Source: Caldisericia bacterium (GTDB taxonomy: Bacteria; Caldisericota; Caldisericia; UBA6126; JAGPKI01). From it: 6,053 bases of DNA. Position numbers and translations under genes: made by a program. Position 1 is the first letter of the stretch; every line of letters begins with the position of its first letter. Under the pieces are notes generated by a model that did not search any database, was not told the DNA's origin, and saw nothing but the letters and a program-made list of their open reading frames with translations. Of this stretch, positions 1 through 5,851 are shown one piece after another. The DNA is taken from positions 1-6,053 of the forward strand of contig JAGPKI010000085.1 of assembly GCA_018054005.1 (NCBI GenBank), written 5' to 3'.

Positions 1-189
1 TGTTTTTTTATTAGAAACATCTTCTTTTCCTAACAGGATATCTGACAAAAAATTTATTACAGCCAACCTTAAATTAGCCCAAGTTAATTTGAAATTTTTA
101 ATAGATGGTCTGCCAACCTCTAATAAATCTGTATCTTCTATATCTGCGGCTGCTAAATTGTCATATTCACTTATTCGTTTGTCTTCCAT
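1..189 (-). CDS. Tail fibre / receptor-binding-like protein, N-terminal part
   Basis: This open frame starts with ATG at 189 and runs off the low-coordinate end after 63 codons, so it is 3'-truncated by the window. The first 45 residues (starting MEDKRISEYDNLAAADIEDT, then DLLEV and KLTWANLR) resemble the N-termini of many phage fibre and baseplate-type proteins: a KISEL-like opening, an 'A...DTDLLEV' segment, and a short strand ending in 'TWANL'. The visible end, GKEDVSNKKT, matches the 'KENxSNKxT' unit that recurs in phage tail fibres. From this I infer a virion-attached fibre or host-recognition protein whose binding domains lie outside the window. It starts 12 bases after the upstream stop. 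The leader (ACAATTACAAAA before ATG) is A-rich and has no Shine-Dalgarno sequence. The family assignment is by recall of motif patterns only. Confidence 0.6.
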   Translation of the reverse strand, partial: MEDKRISEYDNLAAADIEDTDLLEVGRPSIKNFKLTWANLRLAVINFLSDILLGKEDVSNKKT

Positions 190-201
190 TTTTGTAATTG
201 T

Positions 202-561
202 TTAACTTTTTTTAATATTGCTATTAGTTATCTTATTTTCTAATAACCTTTTTTCATCACCATCTTCTTGTAATCTGAAAGAATTAACTGTTCCTTCTAA
301 TAATCTAAAAAATGGTAGATATGATTGATTTTTTGAAATATTTGTTATCACTCCTGATGATTTTGATAGGTTAGTTAATGACGTTGTATGCTTTTCAATA
401 CCTGTCATTATTCCTGTATTTTTATCAAGCCCGCTCAAGGTATCAAATCCTTTAATTACTATATAAAGGTCGTCGTCATCATCAACAATTAGTTTTCCAT
501 CATCAGTAGCAAGAAAAATACAAAATGATGATTTTGGTATGTTTATCAATGTCTGGCTCAT
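202..561 (-). CDS. Small virion-associated protein with four decapeptide repeats
   Basis: This is a 119-residue protein of unknown function. Residues 1-41 include an acidic run of five aspartates (27-31) beside hydrophobic strand-like stretches (LYIVI). Residues 42-81 hold four units with an exact period of ten residues. Each has the core [S/T][G/N][L/I]xK, seen as SGLDK (43), TGIEK (53), TNLSK (63) and TNISK (73). The last 35 residues are charged. Its ATG overlaps the TGA stop of the adaptor gene (ATGA), which implies translational coupling, and a fibre-like gene follows 12 bases later. Position and repeat style suggest a tail or fibre-associated structural protein; TNVxK-type decapeptide repeats occur in other phage structural proteins as far as I recall. 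There is no signal peptide or membrane segment. The leader has TAAATTA at 573-579 and only a weak AGAAG. Confidence 0.7.
   Translation of the reverse strand: MSQTLINIPKSSFCIFLATDDGKLIVDDDDDLYIVIKGFDTLSGLDKNTGIMTGIEKHTTSLTNLSKSSGVITNISKNQSYLPFFRLLEGTVNSFRLQEDGDEKRLLENKITNSNIKKS
319..438 (-). repeat. Four 10-residue protein repeats (30-bp period)
   Basis: These 120 bases encode residues 42-81 of the small protein. The conserved lysine recurs at residues 47, 57, 67 and 77, each preceded by the [S/T][G/N][L/I]x core. The DNA copies have diverged and are visible mainly at protein level, so this is an old or selected repeat and not a recent slippage product. An isolated similar core, NIPK, sits at residues 7-10. 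Confidence 0.7.
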
Positions 562-1295
562 CTTAAATCTTCTAATTTAGGAGTTAATCTTTTTTTGGTC
601 GGATTGCGAAGTTCTACATAAGTTCTAAATTCTCTTTCCCATTTCATTAGTTCCGCCTCTACTCTTGTAATAAGAGTTTGTGCGTTGGATTTATTTACTA
701 ATAACCAATCATAACTTGCCCCAATAGCAAGCATCTCGTGAAATTGAAAAGGAATACCGGGCTCTTTATTTGTATCTGTGATAGTAAAATAAGATGGACA
801 TCTCTTATAAAATATCTTTCCGCCTCCTTCTAAAGAAACAGAAGGAACAGGACTTAAAAAGATAGAATTGTTTCTCTCTACATACTTTATAGGAGTTCCC
901 GTGCTGTCATCATTCGGGCTCATTATAAGTTCCGCCTCGTCATTATCAAGAGTTATTTTATCTAACTTCTTAAAACCATCTCCTGAATTATAATAAACAG
1001 CAGTTATATCTGAAATAGAGTTTCCATCTTCATCAGTTAAAAATTCATAATCGTGCTGTCCGCTTACTATGTTAAAAAGAGAAAAAGGCTGGTTTGTGAA
1101 ATTAGTATCATCTATTTGTGCTTGTCTTGATCCAGCCCCAAGTAGTCCTAAATACATATCCAATCGTCTATTCAAACGATTAGTAAAGACTGCCTTTAAT
1201 AATGGGTCTCCTGAAACCGCACCATCGCCAAGATTAGTCCAAAATTCTATTGATTGGAGTAATCCATTTTTTGAAGTTGTGTTGTTATAAACCAT
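558..1295 (-). CDS. Head-tail adaptor / tail accessory protein
   Basis: This 245-residue protein probably binds the portal underside to complete the head and join it to the tail. The N-terminal third (about 10-55) is helical and resembles adaptor proteins: GLLQSIEFWTNLG, then LLKAVFTNRLNRRLDMYLGLL. The middle has the strand-rich 'HDYEFLTDEDG...ISDITAVYY' segment. A characteristic later block reads GTPIKYVERNNSIFLSPVPS (about 133-152), then KIFYKRCPSYFTITDTNKEP, then GIPFQFHEMLAIGASYDWLL (about 180-199). That 'PGIP..FHE.L..GA.Y' pattern is common in podovirus-type adaptor and tail accessory proteins. It begins inside the 3' end of the Stealth-like gene (11-base overlap) and ends in an ATGA overlap with the next gene. 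No Shine-Dalgarno precedes ATG 1295, so coupling may drive its translation. The exact connector type (P22 gp4-like or other) is not resolved. Confidence 0.68.
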   Translation of the reverse strand: MVYNNTTSKNGLLQSIEFWTNLGDGAVSGDPLLKAVFTNRLNRRLDMYLGLLGAGSRQAQIDDTNFTNQPFSLFNIVSGQHDYEFLTDEDGNSISDITAVYYNSGDGFKKLDKITLDNDEAELIMSPNDDSTGTPIKYVERNNSIFLSPVPSVSLEGGGKIFYKRCPSYFTITDTNKEPGIPFQFHEMLAIGASYDWLLVNKSNAQTLITRVEAELMKWEREFRTYVELRNPTKKRLTPKLEDLR

Positions 1296-2079
1296 TTTGT
1301 ATGTTTTTTATTTGTTTTTTAAATTCCCCTTGTTTTTGTTCGTATTTAATGGGGTTTTTCTTTTTATAAAGTTCGTAAATCTTTTTTAAATGCTCAATTC
1401 TTTCTCGGATTTCACTTTCTTTATTTTTTTCAAACGAGGAAGGATTAGGCAATCTTTCACTAATAAAATCTTGTAAGAAATATATTTCTTGAATTCCATC
1501 AGCAAGGCTGACAAATGGAGCGTCTTTATCTAATTGAGAATATTCCCAAACTTTATGATCTTTATGCTGTATTTTTCTGACATTGTATTCATTACAATAA
1601 GCACTCCTTTTTTCAATCTCTTGACCATATTTTTTAAATAGATTTGAAAGTTTAGTTTTGTTAAAGATTATAGGAAAATGAACTTCAAAATCTTTGCCAT
1701 CAGGAAAGAGTTTAAGGGTGTTTTCTAATCGTCTTTTATATCTTCCACCAGCCTTTTCAACTGCTTCTTTTAATTCTCCTTTGTAATAATAAGGGATAGT
1801 TTTATATTCTCTCAAAAGAATAAAGTCATCATTCATCAGTATAAAATCTTCTGATATTCTTTCATCTTTCAAGATTAGAAGCATTTTCTTGTCTACATTA
1901 TCATACTTATCTCCTCTATCCTCAAAAGGAATATGAATTGCCTTTTGATTTATAAAGTCCGGTAAATATCCAAAAATAAATAAATTGTCAAAGGTAAGGA
2001 ACTTTTCAGCACTCCTTATTGAAAACTTTATTTCTTTACAATCCCATTTTGTTTTTGTGTTTAAGTAAACAATATCCAT
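1285..2079 (-). CDS. Stealth-like sugar-phosphate transferase / glycosyltransferase
   Basis: This 264-residue protein carries the signature blocks of Stealth-type hexose-1-phosphate transferases, a family of capsule polymerases that also includes the eukaryotic GlcNAc-1-phosphotransferase. Block 1 is DIVYLNT (2-8) plus the IKFSIRSAEKF segment with Arg22 (17-27). It is followed by a strand, LFIFGYLPDFI, and HIPF (49-52). Block 2 is SEDFILMNDDFILL (76-89) with the Asn-Asp-Asp core at 83-85. Block 3 is DFEVHFPIIFNKTKL (130-144) with His134. A later KRSAYCNEYN (157-166) matches a conserved 'RS.Y.N' stretch. Similar proteins annotated as glycosyltransferases occur in other phages, including mycobacteriophages. 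It probably modifies virion protein or host surface sugar; the substrate is not visible. The C-terminus (about 225-264) is a charged helix with a motif shared with the gene at 5848-6053. No signal or membrane segment is seen. The leader has TAAATTA at 2085-2091 and no Shine-Dalgarno. Confidence 0.65.
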   Translation of the reverse strand: MDIVYLNTKTKWDCKEIKFSIRSAEKFLTFDNLFIFGYLPDFINQKAIHIPFEDRGDKYDNVDKKMLLILKDERISEDFILMNDDFILLREYKTIPYYYKGELKEAVEKAGGRYKRRLENTLKLFPDGKDFEVHFPIIFNKTKLSNLFKKYGQEIEKRSAYCNEYNVRKIQHKDHKVWEYSQLDKDAPFVSLADGIQEIYFLQDFISERLPNPSSFEKNKESEIRERIEHLKKIYELYKKKNPIKYEQKQGEFKKQIKNIQNGL

Positions 2080-2099
2080 ATTTTTAATTTAGAGGCTGA

Positions 2100-2133
2100 C
2101 AGAGAGGGCTAACTGATGGCTTAACCCCCTCTG
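2100..2133 (-). promoter_or_regulatory. 13-bp RNA hairpin after the capsid gene
   Basis: In minus-strand RNA, arm 2133-2121 (CAGAGGGGGTTAA) pairs with arm 2112-2100 (TTAGCCCTCTCTG) around an 8-base loop. This gives 13 consecutive pairs, two of them G-U. On the plus strand the same two positions would be A-C mismatches, so the structure is built for the minus transcript. The bases after the stem are UCAGCCUCUAAA, not a U-tract, so it is not a classic intrinsic terminator. It could be a processing site, a 3'-end stabiliser for capsid mRNA, or a factor-dependent attenuator that lowers expression of the downstream transferase. Confidence 0.6.
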
Positions 2134-2152
2134 CCAACCCCTAAGGGTTAGC
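2133..2152 (-). promoter_or_regulatory. 8-bp RNA hairpin directly after the capsid stop codon
   Basis: In minus-strand RNA, GCTAACCC (2152-2145) pairs with GGGTTGGC (2140-2133) around the tetraloop TTAG. There are eight pairs, one of them U-G. It starts six bases after the capsid TAA and touches the 13-bp hairpin, sharing base 2133. GCTAACCC could also pair with the GGGGTTAAGC of the neighbouring hairpin, so the two may compete. No U-tract follows. Confidence 0.5.
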
Positions 2153-2158
2153 ATTGGA

Positions 2159-3031
2159 TTACGAAGCAGAAGCTGTAATCGTAATGTCTACGATTAAGTT
2201 TTTCTTGACTTCCCAAAGCTTAAATCCAACATAAGCAATGGTGGTTACTTCCAAGCCGGTTTTACCGGAAACTGGTTTTTCCTCGAATCTGACACCTCGA
2301 GCAGAAGCATAAGTAGCAACTTTCTTGACTCCGAACACTCGATGTCCAGAATTAGTATAAGTTAAGCCACTATCTTCGTCTATGGTATCACTAACAAAAG
2401 TGCCTGTGCGGGTTACATAGATATCTACCCCCATATAAGAAGTAAGAAATCCGTTCTTTAATGCCATATCGGCATAAGAGAAACCGCTGTTAATTTGCTT
2501 TTGAATGATTCCGGGAATATCAGTATTTTCAAGGACTATGAAGAGACCTTTATAGGCATCAGCATACCCTGCAACCTTACTAATTAAATTAGAAAAGATT
2601 ACTGGGGTATTTTCGGAAGTGAATCCGCCTGCTGGGGTAGGATAAGATTCTCCTGCCTCATCAGTTAATTCATTAAGAACCATCTTGTCAATTTTCTCTG
2701 CCACTGCGAAAGCCTGTTCGTTGAATCGTGAAGAGAACAAATCGAAGTTTGAGAAAACGCTCTCAAAATCATAAATATGTTCAGATGCGATTACCTCGTG
2801 ATTGACTTCTAACCAATCATCGCGTGTCTCAAATGTAGCAGGAGTATATGTCCCTTTAAGTTCTTGTAAAACTGCTGTTGATTGTGAGCCATAAGGGCAA
2901 TCAATCCTTTTTGCATCACTTCTATCTACTTCACAGATAGCTTCTGCAATTAAATTGCGTCTAAGAATCTGATCCAAGGCAGCTAATCTATATTTATCTC
3001 GCCAAGTCTTGTCTGAAATTGTGTTTGCCAT
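2159..3031 (-). CDS. Major capsid protein, HK97 fold
   Basis: This 290-residue protein is read as the shell subunit of the icosahedral head. It lies directly after a scaffold-type gene, where the capsid gene is expected. Its layout fits an HK97-fold coat protein: N-terminal helix (ISDKTWRDKYRLAALDQILR); an E-loop-like region with PATFETRDDWLEVNHEVIAS; a long 'spine' helix rich in EQAFAVAEKIDKMVLNEL; the A-domain segment VIFSNLISKVAGYADAYKGL; and the C-terminal strands GHRVFGVKKVATYASARGVR (229-248) and TTIAYVGFKLWEVKK. No protease gene is nearby, and the protein begins without an extra N-terminal delta domain, so scaffolding is supplied by the separate gene upstream. The start at 3031 is firm, because an in-frame TAA lies three codons upstream. 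The leader has TAAATTA at 3037-3043 and no Shine-Dalgarno. Exact subfamily is not assignable by eye. Confidence 0.85.
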   Translation of the reverse strand: MANTISDKTWRDKYRLAALDQILRRNLIAEAICEVDRSDAKRIDCPYGSQSTAVLQELKGTYTPATFETRDDWLEVNHEVIASEHIYDFESVFSNFDLFSSRFNEQAFAVAEKIDKMVLNELTDEAGESYPTPAGGFTSENTPVIFSNLISKVAGYADAYKGLFIVLENTDIPGIIQKQINSGFSYADMALKNGFLTSYMGVDIYVTRTGTFVSDTIDEDSGLTYTNSGHRVFGVKKVATYASARGVRFEEKPVSGKTGLEVTTIAYVGFKLWEVKKNLIVDITITASAS

Positions 3032-3055
3032 TTCAGTAATTTAGTTAATACGACC

Positions 3056-3075
3056 ATTCCATCAGATTCCATCAG
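3056..3075 (-). repeat. Perfect 10-bp tandem direct repeat in the capsid leader
   Basis: Two adjacent identical copies of CTGATGGAAT (minus strand) lie between the scaffold stop codon and the capsid start. An 8-base match to the same core, CTGATGGA, occurs on the same strand at 5870-5877, just upstream of the portal start. It could be a protein or RNA binding site in the leader of the most highly expressed gene, or a slippage duplication. No function is established. Confidence 0.55.
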
Positions 3076-3078
3076 AAA

Positions 3079-3648
3079 CTATTTTTTATTGATAGCAGAT
3101 GATACTAATTCTTGAAGGTCTTCTTCTCTATCAGGTAATTCTCCAGTCGTTCTTGCTTTATGAAGGAGTTCATCGCCAGTTGGAGGTTTTGGTCTGCTAC
3201 GCTTATTGCCAGTAGCAGTAGCTTCAGCAGTCCTTCTTTCCTCTTTCTTTTCAGCGATAATTCCTTGAACAACGCTTGATTTCAGGGCATCTTTGACAGA
3301 TATCCCTTTAAGATGGGCATAATCAACTACTTCCTGAAAATCCTCTTCTTCTACATCTGCTTTTAATAAAGCATAAATATCAGTAGGAGTTAAATCAGGT
3401 TTAGCAGAAGATTTAGCAAGTTTCTCAGCTTTTTCAGCACGAATTTTTTGATTCCTTGCCTCTTGCTTTAACTTTTCTAACTCTGCTCGTAGTTTTTCTA
3501 CTACATCTTCCTGTTGAGTGTCTTGAGGTTTCTCTTTAGTTTCCTCTTGAACATCAGACTCTTCAAGGCTCTCATCTGTATCTTCAGGTAAGGTATCCTG
3601 AACCTCGCTGTTTAAGGTGTCAGCGTCCACCAAGTTTTTTTTATCCAT
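3079..3648 (-). CDS. Capsid scaffold-type protein
   Basis: This 189-residue protein sits directly upstream of the capsid gene, the classic scaffold position. Residues 1-48 are strongly acidic and rich in Asp, Glu, Gln and Thr (for example DTLPEDTDESLEESDVQEET). Residues about 49-79 are a Lys/Glu-rich coiled coil (VVEKLRAELEKLKQEARNQK). Then comes a helical region, LTPTDIYALLKADVEEEDFQ, with EVVDYAHLKGISVKDALKSS (106-125). A basic linker, GNKRSRPKPP, follows. The C-terminal helix-rich end, DELLHKARTTGELPDREEDL, finishes LQELVSSAINKK and is the likely coat-binding part, since scaffolds usually contact coat protein through a basic helical C-terminus. It should guide procapsid assembly and then leave or be degraded; no protease motif is seen. 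It ends with TAG. The 41-base leader can fold in two alternative ways. Confidence comes from composition and position, not a motif. Confidence 0.72.
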   Translation of the reverse strand: MDKKNLVDADTLNSEVQDTLPEDTDESLEESDVQEETKEKPQDTQQEDVVEKLRAELEKLKQEARNQKIRAEKAEKLAKSSAKPDLTPTDIYALLKADVEEEDFQEVVDYAHLKGISVKDALKSSVVQGIIAEKKEERRTAEATATGNKRSRPKPPTGDELLHKARTTGELPDREEDLQELVSSAINKK

Positions 3649-3678
3649 AGAAGTTTTTTAAGGCAGAACTTCTCTGCC
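3649..3678 (-). promoter_or_regulatory. Competing hairpins in the scaffold-gene leader
   Basis: In minus-strand RNA, GGCAGA (3678-3673) pairs with TCTGCC (3667-3662) around the 5-base loop GAAGT. Alternatively, AGAAGTT (3673-3667), which includes that loop, is perfectly complementary to AACTTCT (3655-3649), the seven bases immediately before the scaffold ATG. The two folds exclude each other, and the second would cover the edge of the start codon. This could tune scaffold synthesis, but the stems are short and may be chance. Confidence 0.3.
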
Positions 3679-3689
3679 AAATTATTATT

Positions 3690-4022
3690 TTAACGACCAT
3701 TATTTTTTTTCTCCTTTATTTGTTTTTGTTCTTCTGTTAATTCTTCCCTATTAGCCAATGCTTGTAATTGCATCAATTGTTGCTCCACATGCATTATAAG
3801 TTGATTTCTTGCCAGCATATTTACCATTGCGTCTCGTGGATCCATCTCCTTAAGAGGAAGTGATAACCATAAATCAATAACTTGCCCCAACGGAGCATCA
3901 GGATCTAATTCCGGAAGGAATACTTTTCTCATTAATTTAAGTAATCGGTCATTACCCTTAAAAGTATCCCTGATAAGACGAAGTTCGTCTTCTGTAAATC
4001 TCATTTGTTTTCCTTGTTCCAT
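3690..4022 (-). CDS. Small conserved-looking head-module protein, function unknown
   Basis: This 110-residue protein lies between portal and scaffold. It is helical and charged, with no signal peptide or membrane segment. The opening MRFTEDELRLIRDTFKGNDR leads to LLKLMRKVFLPELDPDAPLG, then DPRDAMVNMLARNQLIMHVE with a Gln-rich helix, QQLMQLQALANREELTEEQK. I recall similar short proteins in this slot of other phage genomes, with an 'MRFT..EL' start, an 'R..FLP' segment and an 'AR..LI.HVE' helix, but know no function. A role in assembly beside portal or scaffold is only an inference from position. The start is uncertain: ATG 4022 gives 110 residues, while in-frame ATG 4004 (Met7) is preceded by AAGGA at a 6-base spacing and gives 104 residues. 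ATG 4022 has no Shine-Dalgarno, but TAAATTA at 4039-4033 precedes it. It begins 14 bases after the portal stop. Confidence 0.72.
   Translation of the reverse strand: MEQGKQMRFTEDELRLIRDTFKGNDRLLKLMRKVFLPELDPDAPLGQVIDLWLSLPLKEMDPRDAMVNMLARNQLIMHVEQQLMQLQALANREELTEEQKQIKEKKNNGR
4011..4015 (-). promoter_or_regulatory. Shine-Dalgarno-like AAGGA for an internal start
   Basis: AAGGA lies six bases before the in-frame ATG at 4004-4002, inside the first codons of the 110-residue frame. It is the only good Shine-Dalgarno spacing I found before a candidate start here, so it favours 4004 as the true start. It encodes Gln-Gly in the longer reading and may be coincidental. Confidence 0.35.
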
Positions 4023-4036
4023 AGATTTTATTTAAT

Positions 4037-5851
4037 TTAAATTGAGGCAATGCCGACCTCTGGTCTTTGCCCCATCTCGGGAAGACCAGCAGTGCCACCA
4101 GTATTTTCTCTCATCTGTCCCATTTGTCCTAATGGACTGGGTTTAGCGATTTCAAGTGGACTTACTACTCCTACTTTATCAAATATCTTATAGAATAACT
4201 TTCTAATATTCGGGTCTTGTAAAGCATTAGGATTAGACATTAACATCTGTAAAATAGAATTGATTGCTGAATAGAATTCTGCTCTATCTAATTGTTCACC
4301 TGTAATATCTATATCAATTGCATCTAAATCTAAATCAGCAAAATAATCTGCCCAAGATTTATTTATTTTTATCGGTCTCAAACTGCCAAGTAAACGATTT
4401 TCTTCTGATACTATTTGTTCTAATTCACTCATAGTTGGCATTCTTCCTGCCATAATTTCCGCCCTTAAAGCCCTCTCTAATCTTGCCGGTAATGTTAACT
4501 CATCAAATTGCTCTAATTCTTCTCCTTGTAAAATAAGAGAAACTTCTTTTGTGGTTTTTAATGATTTTTTAAAGAAAGGTAAAACATATTTATTTATCAT
4601 CTCTTCCAAATGAAGCCCTTTATTCTCTACCATCATACTAAATAATGATTGGGACTCTGTGTTTAGCATAGCCCCCAACCGATAGGGAGTTCCAGATGGA
4701 AGTGTCTCTCCGGTAATTGATTCGTATGTTCCTGTAATAGCCCTTCCTCCTTGATACCAAGTATCTAAAAAGTTTATCAAAGGACTATAAGCAGTTGCTT
4801 GTAAATTTATAGGAGTTAATGGTTGATTTTCTTTCGTAATTAAAATATCTCCCGTGTCAATGTCTGTCATTACATTTCTTCCCGCAAAGTCTGTGTCAGA
4901 TGTTTGAGAAACCATCTTTGAAGCTAAATCTAATTGGTCTTTAATCAGTTTAACTGAATAATTAACCATCCATTGATTATCAAATAAGTGCTGAACTGCT
5001 CCAATAGATAAAGTCCTTCCCTCTTGTTCAATCAAGTGTGAAATATAATAAGGATTTTGTTTTTCTCTACCCGAATAAAGGGTTGTTTCTATATCGTCTT
5101 CTTTATTCTTTCCTTTTTTAATAAAGACAACATGCATTTGCTGGCGATAGATATTTTCGTCTCCTTCTTTAAAAGTTAAATACCATAAAGGCAATTCTCC
5201 GTGTATTTCATATACTCCAATATATTCTGCTCTATTATCTATTGTCTGCCCCTCTAAATCTTCTCTTACTTCTCCCGCTTGCTGACTTGCTTTAATAACT
5301 CTTTCAACTTCTTCTTGATCATAAGGTAATGCTCTTAATTGAGCTGGAGTGTAATAAAGTTTTTCAATAATTGGATTAGAATAAAAGTCAACTGGGTCGC
5401 AAATAAGCCTATCCCAAGCAACAACATAAGGAATTAGTTTTCCATCTTGCTCTACAAATTTACTTACTGCTGAACCATAAGCGGCAAGGGTATATCCCCA
5501 TTTATTTAGGAATTGTCCAAAATTATTCTTTTTCATCCAATCCCTAAACATCAATGTCGCAATAAATGCTTTTAATCTCTGTCCTGCGTTCTTAGGTAAA
5601 AACTTTATATTCTTTCGGTCAATGTCAGTTGCCTTATACCAAGTATTAACTGCTTGAGTAACTATATCATAAAAAGGCTTCTCTCTGTTTTTAGAGTCAA
5701 ACTTTCCCGATATATGCTGTTTGTTAAGATACGCCTCTATCGTTGCGATTACTTCTGCGTGGTCGTGCTCCGCATATTTCCCTATCTTAATAGGGTTACC
5801 AGATCTTAACGCTTTTTCTGCATCAGTTATTATATTATATAGTGATTTCAT
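4037..5851 (-). CDS. Portal protein
   Basis: This 604-residue protein should form the dodecameric ring at one capsid vertex through which DNA enters and to which the terminase and adaptor dock. Its length suits P22/T7-like or general tailed-phage portals. Visible landmarks are: N-terminal EKPFYDIVTQAVNTWYKATD followed by IDRKNIKF (58-84); WGYTLAAYGSAVSKFVEQDG then VVAWDRLICDPVDFYSNP (143-160), the usual 'G.....k.. ... P.d...DP' portal core; PYYISHLIEQEGRTLSIGAV (267-286) with FDNQWMVN; and the stem and tunnel-loop region GGRAITGTYESITGETLPSG (368-387) followed by TPYRLGAMLN. A Glu-rich clip-like helical region follows. The last 40 residues are Gly, Gln, Met and Pro rich (PLGQMGQM...) and probably disordered. 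Its ATG overlaps the upstream gene's TGA (ATGA). No Shine-Dalgarno is present; CAAATTA lies at 5863-5869. Confidence 0.88.
   Translation of the reverse strand: MKSLYNIITDAEKALRSGNPIKIGKYAEHDHAEVIATIEAYLNKQHISGKFDSKNREKPFYDIVTQAVNTWYKATDIDRKNIKFLPKNAGQRLKAFIATLMFRDWMKKNNFGQFLNKWGYTLAAYGSAVSKFVEQDGKLIPYVVAWDRLICDPVDFYSNPIIEKLYYTPAQLRALPYDQEEVERVIKASQQAGEVREDLEGQTIDNRAEYIGVYEIHGELPLWYLTFKEGDENIYRQQMHVVFIKKGKNKEDDIETTLYSGREKQNPYYISHLIEQEGRTLSIGAVQHLFDNQWMVNYSVKLIKDQLDLASKMVSQTSDTDFAGRNVMTDIDTGDILITKENQPLTPINLQATAYSPLINFLDTWYQGGRAITGTYESITGETLPSGTPYRLGAMLNTESQSLFSMMVENKGLHLEEMINKYVLPFFKKSLKTTKEVSLILQGEELEQFDELTLPARLERALRAEIMAGRMPTMSELEQIVSEENRLLGSLRPIKINKSWADYFADLDLDAIDIDITGEQLDRAEFYSAINSILQMLMSNPNALQDPNIRKLFYKIFDKVGVVSPLEIAKPSPLGQMGQMRENTGGTAGLPEMGQRPEVGIASI
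4060..4089 (-). promoter_or_regulatory. Hairpin inside the 3' end of the portal gene
   Basis: CTGGTCTT (4089-4082) and AAGACCAG (4067-4060) form a perfect 8-bp stem in minus-strand RNA. The inner CCC (4081-4079) and GGG (4072-4070) add three pairs, with a two-base bulge and a 6-base loop. It lies about 20 bases before the portal stop. No U-tract follows. It could slow ribosomes or RNases, but it is fully coding and may be incidental. Confidence 0.3.

Noticed and set aside
576..632. RNPTK near the adaptor C-terminus, resembling the shared RNPIK/KNPIK tail motif
   Set aside because: Only five residues match, and the following residues (KRLTPKLEDLR) do not align without a gap. It may be chance.
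1162..1181. AATCGT/ACGATT inverted repeat within the adaptor gene
   Set aside because: The stem is only six pairs, fully coding, and explained by two similar Asn-Arg-Leu codon runs.
1069..1290. Plus-strand open frame of 73 codons antisense to the adaptor gene
   Set aside because: It is fully inside a well-supported minus-strand gene, has no recognisable protein pattern, and would be the only plus-strand gene. It is a shadow.
2256..2268. CCGGT/ACCGG inverted repeat within the capsid gene
   Set aside because: It is a 5-bp stem with a 3-base loop inside coding sequence, with nothing around it to suggest a regulatory role.
2983..3081. Frame continuing beyond the scaffold TAG for 31 codons into the capsid gene start, hinting at amber readthrough or a leader peptide
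   Set aside because: The scaffold protein looks complete at TAG, the extension has no recognisable pattern and no ribosome site, and it would clash with the capsid start. Chance open frame is the simpler reading.
5774..5797. GNPIKIGKY near the portal N-terminus, resembling NPIKY of the shared tail
   Set aside because: It is N-terminal, matches only NPIK in register, and lacks the helical context of the two real tails.
558..5850. Possible stop-codon reassignment (TGA or TAG read as an amino acid)
   Set aside because: TGA ends two genes in tidy ATGA overlaps, TAG ends the scaffold gene before the capsid start, and tryptophan is encoded by TGG throughout. The standard code explains everything.
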